From assembly GCA_963841815.1 (NCBI GenBank), contig CAWJEE010000011.1, positions 124,001-188,000 of the forward strand: a stretch of DNA of 64,000 nt, read 5' to 3'. The stretch is from JAOUJD01 sp963841815 (GTDB lineage Bacteria; Pseudomonadota; Gammaproteobacteria; Burkholderiales; Burkholderiaceae_F). Both the position numbers and the translations under genes were made by a program. Shown in pieces: positions 8,388-17,084 of the stretch; positions within the stretch are counted from its first letter, which is position 1; the number at the start of each line of letters is the position of its first letter. The notes beneath the pieces are model-generated. The model did no database searches and was not told where the DNA came from. It worked only from the letters and a program-made list of their open reading frames with translations.

Positions 8388-9266
8388 CTATTTCTGCCGG
8401 AACAGCACACGCGCCAGGATGTTCAGGGCGAGCACGCCGAGGGTGATCAGGAATACGCCCGCCCAGGCCAGCTGCTGCCAGTTGGCGAACGGGCTCATCG
8501 CGAACTTGAAGATCGTCACCGGAAGGTTGGCCATGGGCTGGCCGAGGTCCGCGCTGAAGAACTGGTTCGACAGCGCGGTGAAGAGCAGCGGCGCGGTCTC
8601 GCCGGCGATGCGGGCCAGCGCCAGCAGCACGCCGGTGACGACGCCCGCCCGCGCCGCCTTCAGCGTGACGCGCATGATCATCACCCACTTGGGCGCGCCC
8701 AGCGCCACGGCCGCCTCGCGCAACGCGTTGGGAATCAGGCTGAGCATGTTCTCGGTCGTGCGCACGACGACGGGAACGACGATCAGCGCCAAGGCCAGCA
8801 CGCCCGCGTAGCCGGAGAACGTCCGCGCCTTGGCGACGACGACTGCGTAGACGAAGAGTCCGATCACGATCGACGGCGCCGACAGCAGGATGTCGTTGAT
8901 GAAGCGCGTCGCCTGGGCGAACCAGCCGCCGCGCTGCCCGTACTCGGCGAGATAGATGCCGGCGAGGATGCCGATCGGCGTCGCCAGCGCGGTCGCGGAC
9001 ATCACCATGATCAGCGAACCGACGATCGCGTTGCCGAGCCCGCCCTCCTCCGCGTTCGGAGGCGGCGTCGACTCGGTCAGCACCTGCCAGCTGAGGCCCT
9101 TGAAGCCGAGCGTCAGCGTGTCCCAGAGGATCCAGATCAGCCACACGATGCCGAAAGCCATCGCAGCGAGCGACAGGACCAGGGCCACCGCATTGACGAA
9201 CTTGCGGCGGCGATGCAACCGCAACCGATAGTCGGCCCGCGGCGGGGCGGCGGTCTCTGCGCTCAC
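8388..9266 (-). CDS. pstA: Phosphate ABC transporter permease PstA
   Basis: 292 residues, with six or more membrane helices and the EAA-type loop REAAVALGAPKWVMIMRVTL facing the ATPase. I place the start at the GTG at 9264-9266 (VSAETAAPPRADYR). It overlaps the TGA of pstC by the GTGA arrangement, and there is no ATG near the first helix. It forms the channel with PstC. Confidence 0.95.
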   Translation of the reverse strand: MSAETAAPPRADYRLRLHRRRKFVNAVALVLSLAAMAFGIVWLIWILWDTLTLGFKGLSWQVLTESTPPPNAEEGGLGNAIVGSLIMVMSATALATPIGILAGIYLAEYGQRGGWFAQATRFINDILLSAPSIVIGLFVYAVVVAKARTFSGYAGVLALALIVVPVVVRTTENMLSLIPNALREAAVALGAPKWVMIMRVTLKAARAGVVTGVLLALARIAGETAPLLFTALSNQFFSADLGQPMANLPVTIFKFAMSPFANWQQLAWAGVFLITLGVLALNILARVLFRQK

Positions 9267-10228
9267 GTGCGTTTCCCTTCGTTGCGCTTGAGCCGGAACA
9301 GCAGCAGTTTCGACAGCGTCAGCACGACGAAGGTGATGAAGAACAGGATCAGTCCCAGGTAGATCAGCGAGGCCTCGTGCAGCCCCGGCGTGGCCTCCGC
9401 GAACTCGTTCGCCAGCGCCGACGTGATCGAGTTGGCCGCTTCGAACAGCGACAGCGTCTCGAGCTGGTTGAAGTTGCCGATGACGAAGGTGACCGCCATC
9501 GTCTCGCCCAGCGCGCGACCGAGGCCCAGCATGACGCCGCCGATCACGCCCGCCTTCGTGTACGGGAGCACGACGCGCCACACGACTTCCCAGGTCGTCG
9601 AGCCAAGTCCGTAGGCGGACTCCTTCAGCAGCGCGGGGGTCACCTCGAACACGTCGCGCATCACCGCGGCGATGAACGGGATGATCATGATCGCGAGGAT
9701 GATGCCGGCCGAGAGGATGCCGATGCCGACCGGCGCGCCCGAGAAGAGCGCGCCGAGCACCGGCACGTCACCGAAGGCGCGCTGCAGCGGCTGCTGGACA
9801 TAGGTCGCCAACAGCGGCGAGAACACCAGCAGGCCCCACATGCCGTAGACGATCGAAGGGATGGCCGCGAGCAGCTCGATCGCGGTGCCGAGCGGACGCT
9901 TGAGCCACTTCGGAGACAGTTCGGTGAGGAACACCGCGATGCCGAAGCTCACCGGCACGGCGATGATGAGGGCGATCAGCGAGGTGGCGAGCGTGCCGTA
10001 GATCATCACCAGCCCGCCGAACTTTTCCTGCACCGGATCCCACTCGGAGGTCCACAGGAAGGGCAGGCCGAAGTGCCGGATCGAGGGCCACGCGCCGATC
10101 ACCAGCGAGACGATGATCCCGACGAGGACCAACAGTGTCAGAGCCGCCGCCCCGCGCGTCAGCCACGCGAAGACCCGGTCGCCGAGGGTCCCCGCCCTCC
10201 GCAGCGGCGGTTGCTCGGGCATCTGCAT
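9263..10228 (-). CDS. pstC: Phosphate ABC transporter permease PstC
   Basis: 321 residues, with six membrane helices starting at AALTLLVLVGIIVSLVIGAW. It has a WTSEWDP segment between helices 1 and 2, as in PstC, and a cytoplasmic EAA-like loop KESAYGLGSTTWEVVWRVVL. The start is MQMPEQPPL at 10228; the ATG two codons later is equally possible, and neither has a strong ribosome site. Its stop overlaps the pstA start. Confidence 0.95.
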   Translation of the reverse strand: MQMPEQPPLRRAGTLGDRVFAWLTRGAAALTLLVLVGIIVSLVIGAWPSIRHFGLPFLWTSEWDPVQEKFGGLVMIYGTLATSLIALIIAVPVSFGIAVFLTELSPKWLKRPLGTAIELLAAIPSIVYGMWGLLVFSPLLATYVQQPLQRAFGDVPVLGALFSGAPVGIGILSAGIILAIMIIPFIAAVMRDVFEVTPALLKESAYGLGSTTWEVVWRVVLPYTKAGVIGGVMLGLGRALGETMAVTFVIGNFNQLETLSLFEAANSITSALANEFAEATPGLHEASLIYLGLILFFITFVVLTLSKLLLFRLKRNEGKRT

Positions 10229-10324
10229 CAGAAGTTCGTCTTGGCGGGTGGGCGAGGATGAAAGTGTAGCGTCCAACGGGCGCCTCCCCGGGGGGCGCAG
10301 CCTCATACCGGCTGCGAAGTGAAA

Positions 10325-10355
10325 CCCGCGGGCTGCACCGGCAGCCCGCGCGGGG
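10325..10355 (-). terminator. Hairpin between pstS and pstC
   Basis: A perfect 9-bp stem GCGGGCTGC/GCAGCCCGC with a four-base loop sits just after the pstS stop. On the minus strand it is followed by GGGTTTC. A second GC hairpin (about 10275-10300) lies before pstC. Such intercistronic structures often make pstS mRNA more abundant than the permease mRNA; here that role is inferred. Confidence 0.5.
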
Positions 10356-10362
10356 GACTCGC

Positions 10363-11401
10363 TTACTTGTACGAGACGGCCTTGCCGGCGCCGTCGGCGA
10401 CCTTGCCCCAGCTCTGCCGGACCAAGTCCTCCACCGCGGGCGGCAGCGGGACGTAATCCAGCTCTTCCGACATCTTGTCGCCGTTGTTGTACGCCCAGTC
10501 GAAGAACTTCAGCGCACCTTGGGCCTGCTGTGGCTTGTCCTGCTTGGCGTGCATCATGATGAAGGTCGCGCCGGTAATCGGCCACGCGTCCTTGCCCGGT
10601 TGATTCGTCAGGATCTGGTAGAAGGTCTTCTTCCAGTCCGCGCCCGCCGCCGCTGCCTTGAAGGCGTCGTCATCCGGCGCAACGAAGGCACCCGTCGAGT
10701 TCTGCATCAGCGCGTACGCGAGCTTGTTCTGCTTCGCGTACGCGTATTCGACGTAGCCGATCGAGTTCGGCAGGCGCTGCACGAAGGCGGCCACGCCCTC
10801 GTTGCCCTTGCCGCCCGCACCCGTCGGCCAGTTGACCGCGGTGCCCTCGCCGACTTTCGCCTTCCAGTCGGCGTTCACCTTCGACAGGTAGTTGGTGAAG
10901 ATGAACGTCGTGCCCGAACCGTCGGCGCGGCGCACCACCGCGATCTGCGCATCCGGCAGCTTCACGCCCGGGTTCAGCGCGGCGATCGCCGGATCGTTCC
11001 ACTTCGTGATCTTGCCGAGGTAGATGTCGCCCGAGGACCGGCCCCGTCAGGCGCAGCTGGCGCGTCGGGATGCCGGCGACGTTGATCACCGGCACGACGC
11101 CGCCGATGACCGTCGGGAACTGGATCAGGCCGTCCTTGGCCAGTTCCTCGTCGGTCAGCGGCATGTCGGACGCACCGAAGTCGACCGTCTTGCCGCGGAT
11201 CTGGCGCAGCCCGGCGCCGGAGCCCACGGACTGGTAGTTGACGCGAACGCCGGTCGCCTTGTTGTAGGCATCGGCCCACTTGGCGTAGAGCGGCGCCGGG
11301 AAGGTCGCGCCCGCACCCGTGACCTGTTGCGCAAGCGCGCTCGTGGCGGTCGCGGCGACCAGCAGGCCGGCGAACGCGGTCTTCAATCCGATGAATTTCA
11401 T
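10363..11401 (-). CDS. pstS: Phosphate-binding periplasmic protein PstS, one frame change
   Basis: The precursor is about 345 residues. MKFIGLKTAFAGLLVAATATS with ALA at the end is a Sec signal peptide. The mature part begins QQVTGAGATFPAPLYAKW, the classical PstS start. Other signatures are VNYQSVGSGAGLRQI, FGASDMPL, VVRRADGSGTTF and TGAGGKGNEGVAAFV, all phosphate-contact regions. The frame changes once near 11035, between TRQLRLTGPVL and GDIYLGKITKWNDPAI, where no residue of the family pattern is missing. It leads the pst operon and has a probable Pho box 60 bp upstream (11461-11479). It is divergent from ppk. Confidence 0.93.
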
Positions 11402-11460
11402 TGCATGCACCTCTCGAGTCATGACGCAAAAGTTTGAACGAGGCGAGTGTAGGAACCGGA

Positions 11461-11479
11461 TGTGACCGTTCGGTTACAC
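11461..11479 (-). promoter_or_regulatory. Probable Pho box upstream of pstS
   Basis: On the minus strand two half sites, GTAAC and GTCAC, start exactly 11 bp apart (forward positions 11473-11477 and 11462-11466), 60 bp before the pstS ATG. One half site departs from the TCA(C/T) core, so this is the weakest of the eight boxes by sequence. Its position and the downstream gene support it. Confidence 0.6.
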
Positions 11480-11534
11480 GCAGACTGAAAAAACCCTCGA
11501 ATGCCGGCCACGGCGCACTCCGTCCAAGGCGCCG

Positions 11535-11551
11535 TGTCACGGACCTGTCAC
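11535..11551 (+). promoter_or_regulatory. Pho box upstream of ppk
   Basis: TGTCAC at 11535 and again at 11546, an 11-bp direct repeat with spacer GGACC, 49 bp before the ppk start. It matches the CTGTCAY-N4-CTGTCAY form known for PhoB sites. Confidence 0.75.
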
Positions 11552-11599
11552 ACCCGCCGCCTAGTGTGACCGCGGAGCACAGGGGTTCACCGTTCTGCC

Positions 11600-13668
11600 G
11601 TGTCGGCCGCCAATCCGGATACCTACCTCAATCGCGAGTTGTCGCTGCTCGCGTTCAACGAGCGCGTGCTCGCCATGGCCACGCGCGAGGACGTTCCCCT
11701 GGCCGAGCGACTGCGCTACGTCTGCATCGTCTCGTCCAACCTGGACGAGTTCTTCGAAGTGCGGCTGTCCGACCTGACCGAGGAGGTGCGGACGGAACGG
11801 GAGCGGGCCATCGGCGAGCGTCTATCGCAGCATACTGGCGCGCGCGCACCGCCTCGTGCGCAGGCAGTACGGGCTGTTCAACGAAGTCATCACTCCGGCG
11901 CTCGAGGAGCGCGGCGTCGTCATCGTCAACCACGCGCAGCGTTCGGCCGAAGCAGCGGGAGTGGGTACGCGACTACGTGCAGCGCGAAGTGCGTCCGCTG
12001 CTTTCGCCGATCGGGCTCGACCCGTCGCACCCGTTTCCGCAGGTGCTCAACAAGTCGCTGAACTTCATCCTGCAACTGGAGGGCAAGGACGCGTTCGGCC
12101 GTCCGTCCGCCACCGCGATCCTGAAGGTGCCGCGCGTCCTGCCGCGCGTGATTCCGGTGCCGGACGAGCTCGCCGGCGGCAGGAAGGCCTTCGTGCTCCT
12201 GACGTCGGCGATACGCGCGCACCTGCAGGACCTGTTTCCGGGCCGCCAGGTCACGGGCTTTTCGCAGTTCCGCGTGACGCGCGACTCGGACCTCACCGTC
12301 GACGAACAGGAAGTGCGCAACCTGCGCCAGGCGATGCGCATGGAGCTGACGCAGCGCCACTTCGGCAACGCGGTTCGCCTCGAAGTGCGGCAGACCTGTC
12401 CTCAACCGCTGCAGCAACTGCTGCGGAACCAGTTCCAGTTGCCCGAGGAAGCGGTGTTCCGCGTCGACGGTCCGGTCAACCTCGTGCGGCTGAACCAGCT
12501 CGTCGATCACCTGACGCAGGCCGAACTGCGCTGGCCACCGTTCCTGCCGGCATGGCCCGCAAGGCTGCCGCGCGGCGCCGACATCTTCTCCGCGCTGAAG
12601 CAGGGCGACCTGCTGCTGCATCACCCTTACGAGAGCTTCGAGCCGGTGACCGAGTTCCTGCGACAGGCCGGGACCGATCCGGCGGTCGCAGCGATCCGGA
12701 TGACGCTGTACCGGACCGGCATCAGCTCGACGGTCGTCGACCTGCTGGAGGAGGCCGCCCGCCGCGGCAAGGAAGTCACCGCGGTCGTCGAACTGAAGGC
12801 CCGCTTCGACGAGGAAGCGAACATCAACCTCGCCGAGCGCCTCGAAGCCGTCGGTGCGCAGGTCGTCTACGGCGTCATGGGCCTGAAGACGCACGGCAAG
12901 GCAACGCAGGTGCTGCGCCGGGAAGTGGTGGAAGGCCGGCCAGCACTCGTACCGTATGTCCATCTCGGGACGGGCAACTACCACTCGACCACGGCGAAGC
13001 TGTACACCGACTTCGGGATGCTGACCGCCAATCCGGAGATCTGCGCGGACGTGGACAAGGTGTTCATGCACCTGACAAGCCTGACGAAGGTCGAGAGGCT
13101 GAGGCACCTTTGGCTCGCGCCGTTCACCCTCCACCGCAACCTGCTGAAGGCGCTCGGCAACGAAGTCGCCGCCGCCGCGGCCGGCAAGCCGGCGCGGGTC
13201 ATCGCGAAGATGAACTCGCTGACGGACGAAGCGACGATCGACGCGCTGTATGCGGCATCGCAGGCCGGAGTCAGGATCGAGCTTGTCGTTCGCGGCGCGT
13301 GCGCGCTGCGTCCCGGGGTGAAAGGCCTCTCGGAAAGCATCAGGGTCCGCTCGATCGTCGGCCGGTTCCTGGAGCATCACCGGATCTACTACTTCGAGAA
13401 CGGCGGCGATCCGCTCGTGTACCTGTCGAGCGCCGACTGGATGGGACGTAACCTGTTCCGCCGCATCGAGATCGCCTGGCCCGTGCTGGATCCGAAGCTC
13501 GCGAAGCGCGTCCTGGCCGAAGGGCTCAAGCCATACCTCGACGACACGATGGAAGCGTGGACACTCGGCGCGGATGGCCGGTATCGCGCGCCGCGGCGGC
13601 CCAGGCAAGGCAGTTGCGCGCAGCACCGGCTGCTCGCCGAGCTCGCCGAGAGCGTGGGAGCCGGCTGA
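11600..13668 (+). CDS. ppk: Polyphosphate kinase PPK1, two frame changes
   Basis: About 688 residues. PPK1 makes long-chain polyphosphate from ATP, reversibly. The N-terminal domain starts NPDTYLNRELSLLAFNERVL, followed by SSNLDEFFEVR. The catalytic half contains HPYESFEPVTEFLRQA, the phospho-acceptor His in GLKTHGKATQVLRRE and the second essential His in FLEHHRIYYFENGG. I take the GTG at 11600 (VSAANPDTYLNRE) because family similarity starts right there. The frame changes near 11825 and again near 11945; both sides read as normal PPK. The TGA overlaps the ATG of sixA by one base, so the two are one operon under the Pho box at 11535-11551. Confidence 0.94.
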
Positions 13669-14132
13669 TGGACATCGTGCTGTGGCGTCACGCCGAAGCA
13701 GAGTCGGGCGAGCCCGATGAGGGGCGCAAGCTGACACCGAAGGGCGAGAAGCAGGCAAGGCGTGTCGCCGAATGGCTGCACAACCGTCTCCCCGATACCG
13801 CGAAGGTCCTGTCGAGTCCCGCCAAGCGCGCTCAGCAGACGGCGCAGGCCCTCGCGGAGATATCCCATCGCAAGATCAAGACCGTCGAACTGCTGGCGTC
13901 GGCGGCGACCGTGGACGAGATACTCGACGCAGTTGGATGGCCCATCGGCAAGGGCACGCTCGTGGTGGTCGGTCATCAGCCGTCGCTGGGGCGGGTCGCC
14001 AGTCGCCTGCTCGCCGGAAGGGAACGCGACTGGCCCATCAAGAAGGGGGCCGTCGTCTGGATCAGTCACCGCGAGTCCAACGGCGACTCGGAACCGATCC
14101 TGCGCGCGGCGATCGGCCCGGAACTCGCCTGA
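13668..14132 (+). CDS. sixA: SixA-like phosphohistidine phosphatase
   Basis: 154 residues of the histidine-phosphatase (phosphoglycerate-mutase-like) fold. It has the RH catalytic motif early (IVLWRHAEAE), the Arg-containing SSPAKRAQQTAQ and the second catalytic His in VVVGHQPSLGR. SixA proteins remove phosphate from phosphohistidine, for example on the HPt domain of ArcB or on NPr in E. coli. Translation is coupled to ppk through a one-base stop/start overlap. PPK1 itself runs through a phosphohistidine intermediate, so a functional link is attractive but only inferred. Confidence 0.85.
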   Translation: MDIVLWRHAEAESGEPDEGRKLTPKGEKQARRVAEWLHNRLPDTAKVLSSPAKRAQQTAQALAEISHRKIKTVELLASAATVDEILDAVGWPIGKGTLVVVGHQPSLGRVASRLLAGRERDWPIKKGAVVWISHRESNGDSEPILRAAIGPELA

Positions 14133-14201
14133 CTCCGCGAGGCACGCACGCATGGCGGCCGGGAAATCAGCGCTGGGCCCCGGTCCTGCCGGCCCTGCGA
14201 C

Positions 14202-14222
14202 GCGGCACACCCCGCGTGCCGC
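14202..14222 (+). terminator. Hairpin after sixA
   Basis: GCGGCAC/GTGCCGC stem of 7 bp with a seven-base loop, 70 bp after the sixA stop and before the next Pho box. There is no T-run, so termination here is only possible. Confidence 0.3.
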
Positions 14223-14276
14223 GCCGTTGAGCCGGGTCCGCACCCGATGTTCGCGCCGTCACACGAAGTGTCGCGC

Positions 14277-14294
14277 CTGTCATGCGTCTGTCAT
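14277..14294 (+). promoter_or_regulatory. Pho box upstream of the fasciclin lipoprotein gene
   Basis: CTGTCAT at 14277-14283 and an identical CTGTCAT at 14288-14294, separated by GCGT. Both half sites fit the E. coli PhoB consensus exactly. It ends 72 bp before the ATG at 14367. This is the cleanest box in the window. Confidence 0.82.
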
Positions 14295-14366
14295 TCGGCA
14301 GCCTTAGCGTTTCGATGTTCCGCGGCCTCGACTCCCTGCGGCCGCCGTCTTGCAAGAGGAGAAGAA

Positions 14367-14843
14367 ATGAATCGCCGAGCGTTGCTGCTCAGTCTGCTGT
14401 CCGTGTCCCTGATGGGTTGCGCCTCCATGCAGCCGCAAACCGTATCCCGGGTCATCGCCTCGGATCCCAACCTCTCGACCCTCAGCGGGTTGATCAAGCA
14501 GGCCGGGCTTACCGAGACCCTGGCCGGTGCCGGGCCCTTCACGGTTTTCGCTCCCACCAACGACGCGTTCAAGGCGGTGCCGGCGAAGACGATGGGCGAA
14601 CTGGCGGCGAACAAGGACCTGCTGACGAGCGTACTGACATTCCACGTCCTTCCGATGAAGCTGAACGTGGCCGACGTCAAGCCGGGCAACGTGAAGACGG
14701 TCAACGGCGCCAACCTGCCGCTGGCCCGCGCCGGAACCTTCGTCACGGTCGAAGAAGCAATGGTGACCGGTGCCGACAGGCAAGCCAGCAATGGCGTGGT
14801 CCAGGTCATCGATCGCGTGCTGCTGCCGCCCCAGAAGCGCTGA
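14367..14843 (+). CDS. Fasciclin (FAS1) domain lipoprotein
   Basis: 158 residues. AAGAGGAGAAG precedes the ATG. The N-terminus is a lipoprotein signal ending in LMGCAS, so the protein should be anchored in a membrane facing the periplasm or the outside. The rest is one FAS1 domain: LSTLSGLIKQAGLTETLAGA, the FTVFAPTNDAFKAVP core, LTSVLTFHVLP, and the closing NGVVQVIDRVLLP. FAS1 domains mediate adhesion or bind small ligands. An exact Pho box lies upstream, and the gene sits between ppk-sixA and the first small-protein gene, so expression on phosphate starvation is likely. A direct role in phosphate uptake is not shown by the sequence. Confidence 0.9.
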   Translation: MNRRALLLSLLSVSLMGCASMQPQTVSRVIASDPNLSTLSGLIKQAGLTETLAGAGPFTVFAPTNDAFKAVPAKTMGELAANKDLLTSVLTFHVLPMKLNVADVKPGNVKTVNGANLPLARAGTFVTVEEAMVTGADRQASNGVVQVIDRVLLPPQKR

Positions 14844-14865
14844 CCCCGGCCCGCTGATCCTGAAA

Positions 14866-14886
14866 ACGGTCGCCCTGAGCGACCGT
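14866..14886 (+). terminator. Hairpin after the fasciclin gene
   Basis: An 8-bp perfect stem ACGGTCGC/GCGACCGT with loop CCTGA, 22 bp after the stop codon. The larger palindrome at 14893-14931 follows at once. There is no long T-run. Confidence 0.4.
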
Positions 14887-14892
14887 GTCCTC

Positions 14893-14931
14893 ACGGACCG
14901 ATGACATGTCACGAACATGTCATCGGTCCGT
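14893..14931. repeat. Perfect 17-bp inverted repeat embedding a triple Pho box
   Basis: ACGGACCGATGACATGT (14893-14909) is followed after five bases (CACGA) by its exact reverse complement (14915-14931). The arms overlap the Pho-box half sites, so PhoB-type half sites are present on both strands. It could be a symmetrical PhoB operator, an operator for a second dimeric regulator, or part of the fasciclin gene terminator. Confidence 0.9.
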
Positions 14932-14934
14932 CAT
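14906..14934 (+). promoter_or_regulatory. Triple Pho box upstream of small-protein gene 1
   Basis: GTCAC (14908), GTCAT (14919) and GTCAT (14930) repeat at exact 11-bp intervals, ending 57 bp before the ATG at 14992. Three half sites in phase is a stronger arrangement than two. It overlaps the palindrome at 14893-14931. Confidence 0.8.
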
Positions 14935-14991
14935 CATCCGGTGGCCGCCGGCGTGGGAAGATATCTTGTCAGTTCTTCTACTGAACCCCCC

Positions 14992-15276
14992 ATGAACGCC
15001 ATCAAGCAGGTGCGCAAGTACCTGGAGCAGCATCCGACCCGCAAGTCGTCGTACTTCCTGGCCAACCTCGTCGAGGCACTTGGGGAGGAGCGCGAGATCC
15101 CGCTGCGCGACCTCTACGAGCTCGACCAGGAGGCCTTCGAACTGGCGATCGAGTTGATCAAGGACTGGCGGCTCGATCGCTATTACGCGGCGCGCATCAA
15201 GTTGTTCGACATCGTGCTGGCGGGGTTGCCGGGACGGAACAAGCCGAGCCCGAACGACGAGCCGTCCTCGAACTGA
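14992..15276 (+). CDS. Small Pho-linked protein, paralogue 1 (unknown function)
   Basis: 94 residues beginning MNAIKQVRKYLEQH. I do not recognise the family. The protein looks all-helical and soluble, with no signal peptide, membrane segment or metal motif. Its core LYELDQEAFELAIELIKDW is followed by RLDRYYAARIKLFD and a short disordered tail rich in Pro, Ser and Asn. The same core occurs in the gene at 18041-18310 (LYELDWESFELAIDLLRDW, then RIDRYYADRTNLF), and both N-termini share the pattern K.I...R.YL. The upstream region has three in-phase Pho half sites. I infer a cytoplasmic phosphate-starvation protein, perhaps a small regulator or binding partner of a neighbour. No reaction can be proposed. 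It has typical codon use with a high GC third position. Confidence 0.85.
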   Translation: MNAIKQVRKYLEQHPTRKSSYFLANLVEALGEEREIPLRDLYELDQEAFELAIELIKDWRLDRYYAARIKLFDIVLAGLPGRNKPSPNDEPSSN

Positions 15277-15361
15277 CGCGCTCGTCGCCGGACCGCTGCC
15301 TCCCTCCGGGCCGGCCACGTAAGTCATCTTCCCCGCCGTCGACGCGGCAGTCCTCGGCCCG

Positions 15362-15378
15362 CTTCATGCTGGTGTCAT
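15362..15378 (+). promoter_or_regulatory. Probable Pho box upstream of the CYTH-CHAD gene
   Basis: TTCAT (15363) and GTCAT (15374) are 11 bp apart. The box lies 158 bp before the CYTH-CHAD ATG, farther than the other boxes from their genes. That leaves room for a short leader reading frame (15393-15512). Confidence 0.6.
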
Positions 15379-15392
15379 GCATCCCTCCTACG

Positions 15393-15512
15393 GTGACGTC
15401 ATTCCGTAACCACGAGACCAATGCCGTGGATCTCCAGATGCTTGTCGTCGTCGATAACGTCAACCGGGTCTTCGCGCGACACTTCGACCTGTCGCCGGAC
15501 CACGCCGCCTGA
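15393..15512 (+). CDS. Possible micro-ORF of 39 codons before the CYTH-CHAD gene
   Basis: An open frame ending in TGA at 15510-15512. Its last 28 codons (VDLQMLVVVDNVNRVFARHF, then DLSPDHAA) have G or C at 24 of 28 third positions, as in the real genes around it. A GTG at 15393 or an ATG at 15438 could start it; neither has a clear ribosome site. It may be a short Pho-controlled leader peptide, a remnant of a longer gene, or chance. No similarity is recognised. Confidence 0.3.
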   Translation: MTSFRNHETNAVDLQMLVVVDNVNRVFARHFDLSPDHAA

Positions 15513-15535
15513 TCGACGCCGGCCGTCGGAGCGCC

Positions 15536-17068
15536 ATGTCGGACACCAACACCGAGATCGAACTGAAGCTCGCCCTCGTCAAGGGCAGCCTCGCGCGGGC
15601 GCGACGCGCGATCGGCGACGTCCGTCTCGACGAAACAGCCATCGAGGACGTCTACTTCGACACGCCGGACGCCACCCTGCGCCGGCGCGGCCTCGTGCTC
15701 CGTCTGCGGCGGGACGGAGACCGGTGGCTGCAGACGCTGAAGGCCGCGAGCAGCGGGCACAGCGTCGTCCCGGTCCGGGGGGAGTGGGAAGTCGCCCTGC
15801 CCGCGCGCAAGTCCGCACCCGCACTCGATCTCGAGCGCTTCGAGATCACGCCCCTCCGGGTGCTGCTGCGGGCCGGCCTCGAAGCCGATGCGCTCGTGCC
15901 GGTGTTCCGCACCCGGATCTCGCGGCAGCGAGGAATGCTGGTGCGCGGCACCTCACAGATCGAAGTGGCGCTGGATCGCGGCGAACTGCGCGCGCGCGTG
16001 GAGGGCCGGAAGCGGCGCCAGCCGGTGGCCGAAGTGGAACTGGAACTGAAGTCCGGCCGCCCGCAGGACCTGCTGGACGTGGGCAGCGAGCTGGTGAAGC
16101 ATGGTCACGGAATGATCCTCGTCCCCGCGCTGCGCAGCAAGGCGGAACGCGGCTACGGTCTCGCCGCGCGCGATGGCCTGGGTGCCGCCCGCGCCTCGGC
16201 CGGCGGATTCGCCGAGCGGCTCCGCGTCGAGATGCCGTCCGCACAGGCGCTGCGGGAAGTCATCCGGCACGGCCTCGCGCTGGTCGTCGCGAATGCCGAT
16301 GCGCTGCGCGGCGATCCCGCCAGCGAGCATGTGCACCAGGCGCGCGTTTCGCTGCGACGCATGCGGTCCGCGATCCGCTCGTTCGATCCGTACGGCGAGG
16401 ACTTTCCCATGCGGTTGGGCAAGGGACTGCACTGGCTCGCGCAGACGCTCGGAACGGCACGCGACTGGGACGTCATCGTCGAGCAGACGTTGCCCGCGAT
16501 CCTGTCGTCGGTGCCCGTCGACGACGAGGACCAGCGCATGCTGCGCCGCGCAGCGCGGCGAGAGCAAGCGCGGGCGATCAGGCAGGCCGTGGCCGCGGTC
16601 AGTTCGCGGCGCTATGCCCGGCTCGTGCTCCGGATCGCGCGCTGGTCCATGGAAGACGCGGCGGCGGCGGCGAGCAACGTCGGCGAGACCGCGGCGTCGC
16701 TGCTGGAGCAGGCGGCCGACCGGCTCTTCAAGGATGCGCGCTCGTTCAGCCGCCTCGGCGAGCACAAGCGGCACCGCGTTCGCATCCACGCGAAGCGGCT
16801 GCGCTACGCCCTCGACCTGCTCGCGCCTTCGCTGCCCGGCCGCGGGGCCGCGGACTACATCGAGGCGCTGGCCGCGCTTCAGGACACCCTGGGCGAGCTG
16901 AACGATGCGTCGGTGGCACTGGCTCGCATGGTCGACGCACTCCCCGACGCGGGCTCGACGAAGGTTCTGAAGGACTGGTTCAATCGCGTCCAACCGGGAC
17001 TTGTGGCCCGCGCGGCACTGCAGTTGAACGCGCTCGATCGACGGCCGCGCCCGTGGTCGATCGCCTAG
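15536..17068 (+). CDS. CYTH-CHAD fusion protein (predicted inorganic triphosphatase with polyphosphate-binding CHAD domain)
   Basis: 510 residues. The N-terminal CYTH domain (about 5-215) opens with TEIELKLAL, the ExExK signature of the triphosphate-tunnel fold. It continues with VYFDTPDATLRRRGLVLRLR, the basic tunnel segment, and EVELELKSG, the acidic strand. The C-terminal CHAD domain (about 240-505) has the characteristic helices with VHQARVSLRRMRSAIRSF and VRIHAKRLRYALDLL, where the conserved His and Arg/Lys residues point into a polyphosphate-binding groove. YgiF-type relatives cleave tripolyphosphate, and CHAD domains associate with polyphosphate granules. With ppk and sixA upstream and a Pho box in front, a role in polyphosphate turnover or storage is likely. 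The GT25 gene follows 16 bp later in one operon. Confidence 0.9.
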   Translation: MSDTNTEIELKLALVKGSLARARRAIGDVRLDETAIEDVYFDTPDATLRRRGLVLRLRRDGDRWLQTLKAASSGHSVVPVRGEWEVALPARKSAPALDLERFEITPLRVLLRAGLEADALVPVFRTRISRQRGMLVRGTSQIEVALDRGELRARVEGRKRRQPVAEVELELKSGRPQDLLDVGSELVKHGHGMILVPALRSKAERGYGLAARDGLGAARASAGGFAERLRVEMPSAQALREVIRHGLALVVANADALRGDPASEHVHQARVSLRRMRSAIRSFDPYGEDFPMRLGKGLHWLAQTLGTARDWDVIVEQTLPAILSSVPVDDEDQRMLRRAARREQARAIRQAVAAVSSRRYARLVLRIARWSMEDAAAAASNVGETAASLLEQAADRLFKDARSFSRLGEHKRHRVRIHAKRLRYALDLLAPSLPGRGAADYIEALAALQDTLGELNDASVALARMVDALPDAGSTKVLKDWFNRVQPGLVARAALQLNALDRRPRPWSIA

Positions 17069-17084
17069 GTCGCGAGCCACGCCG

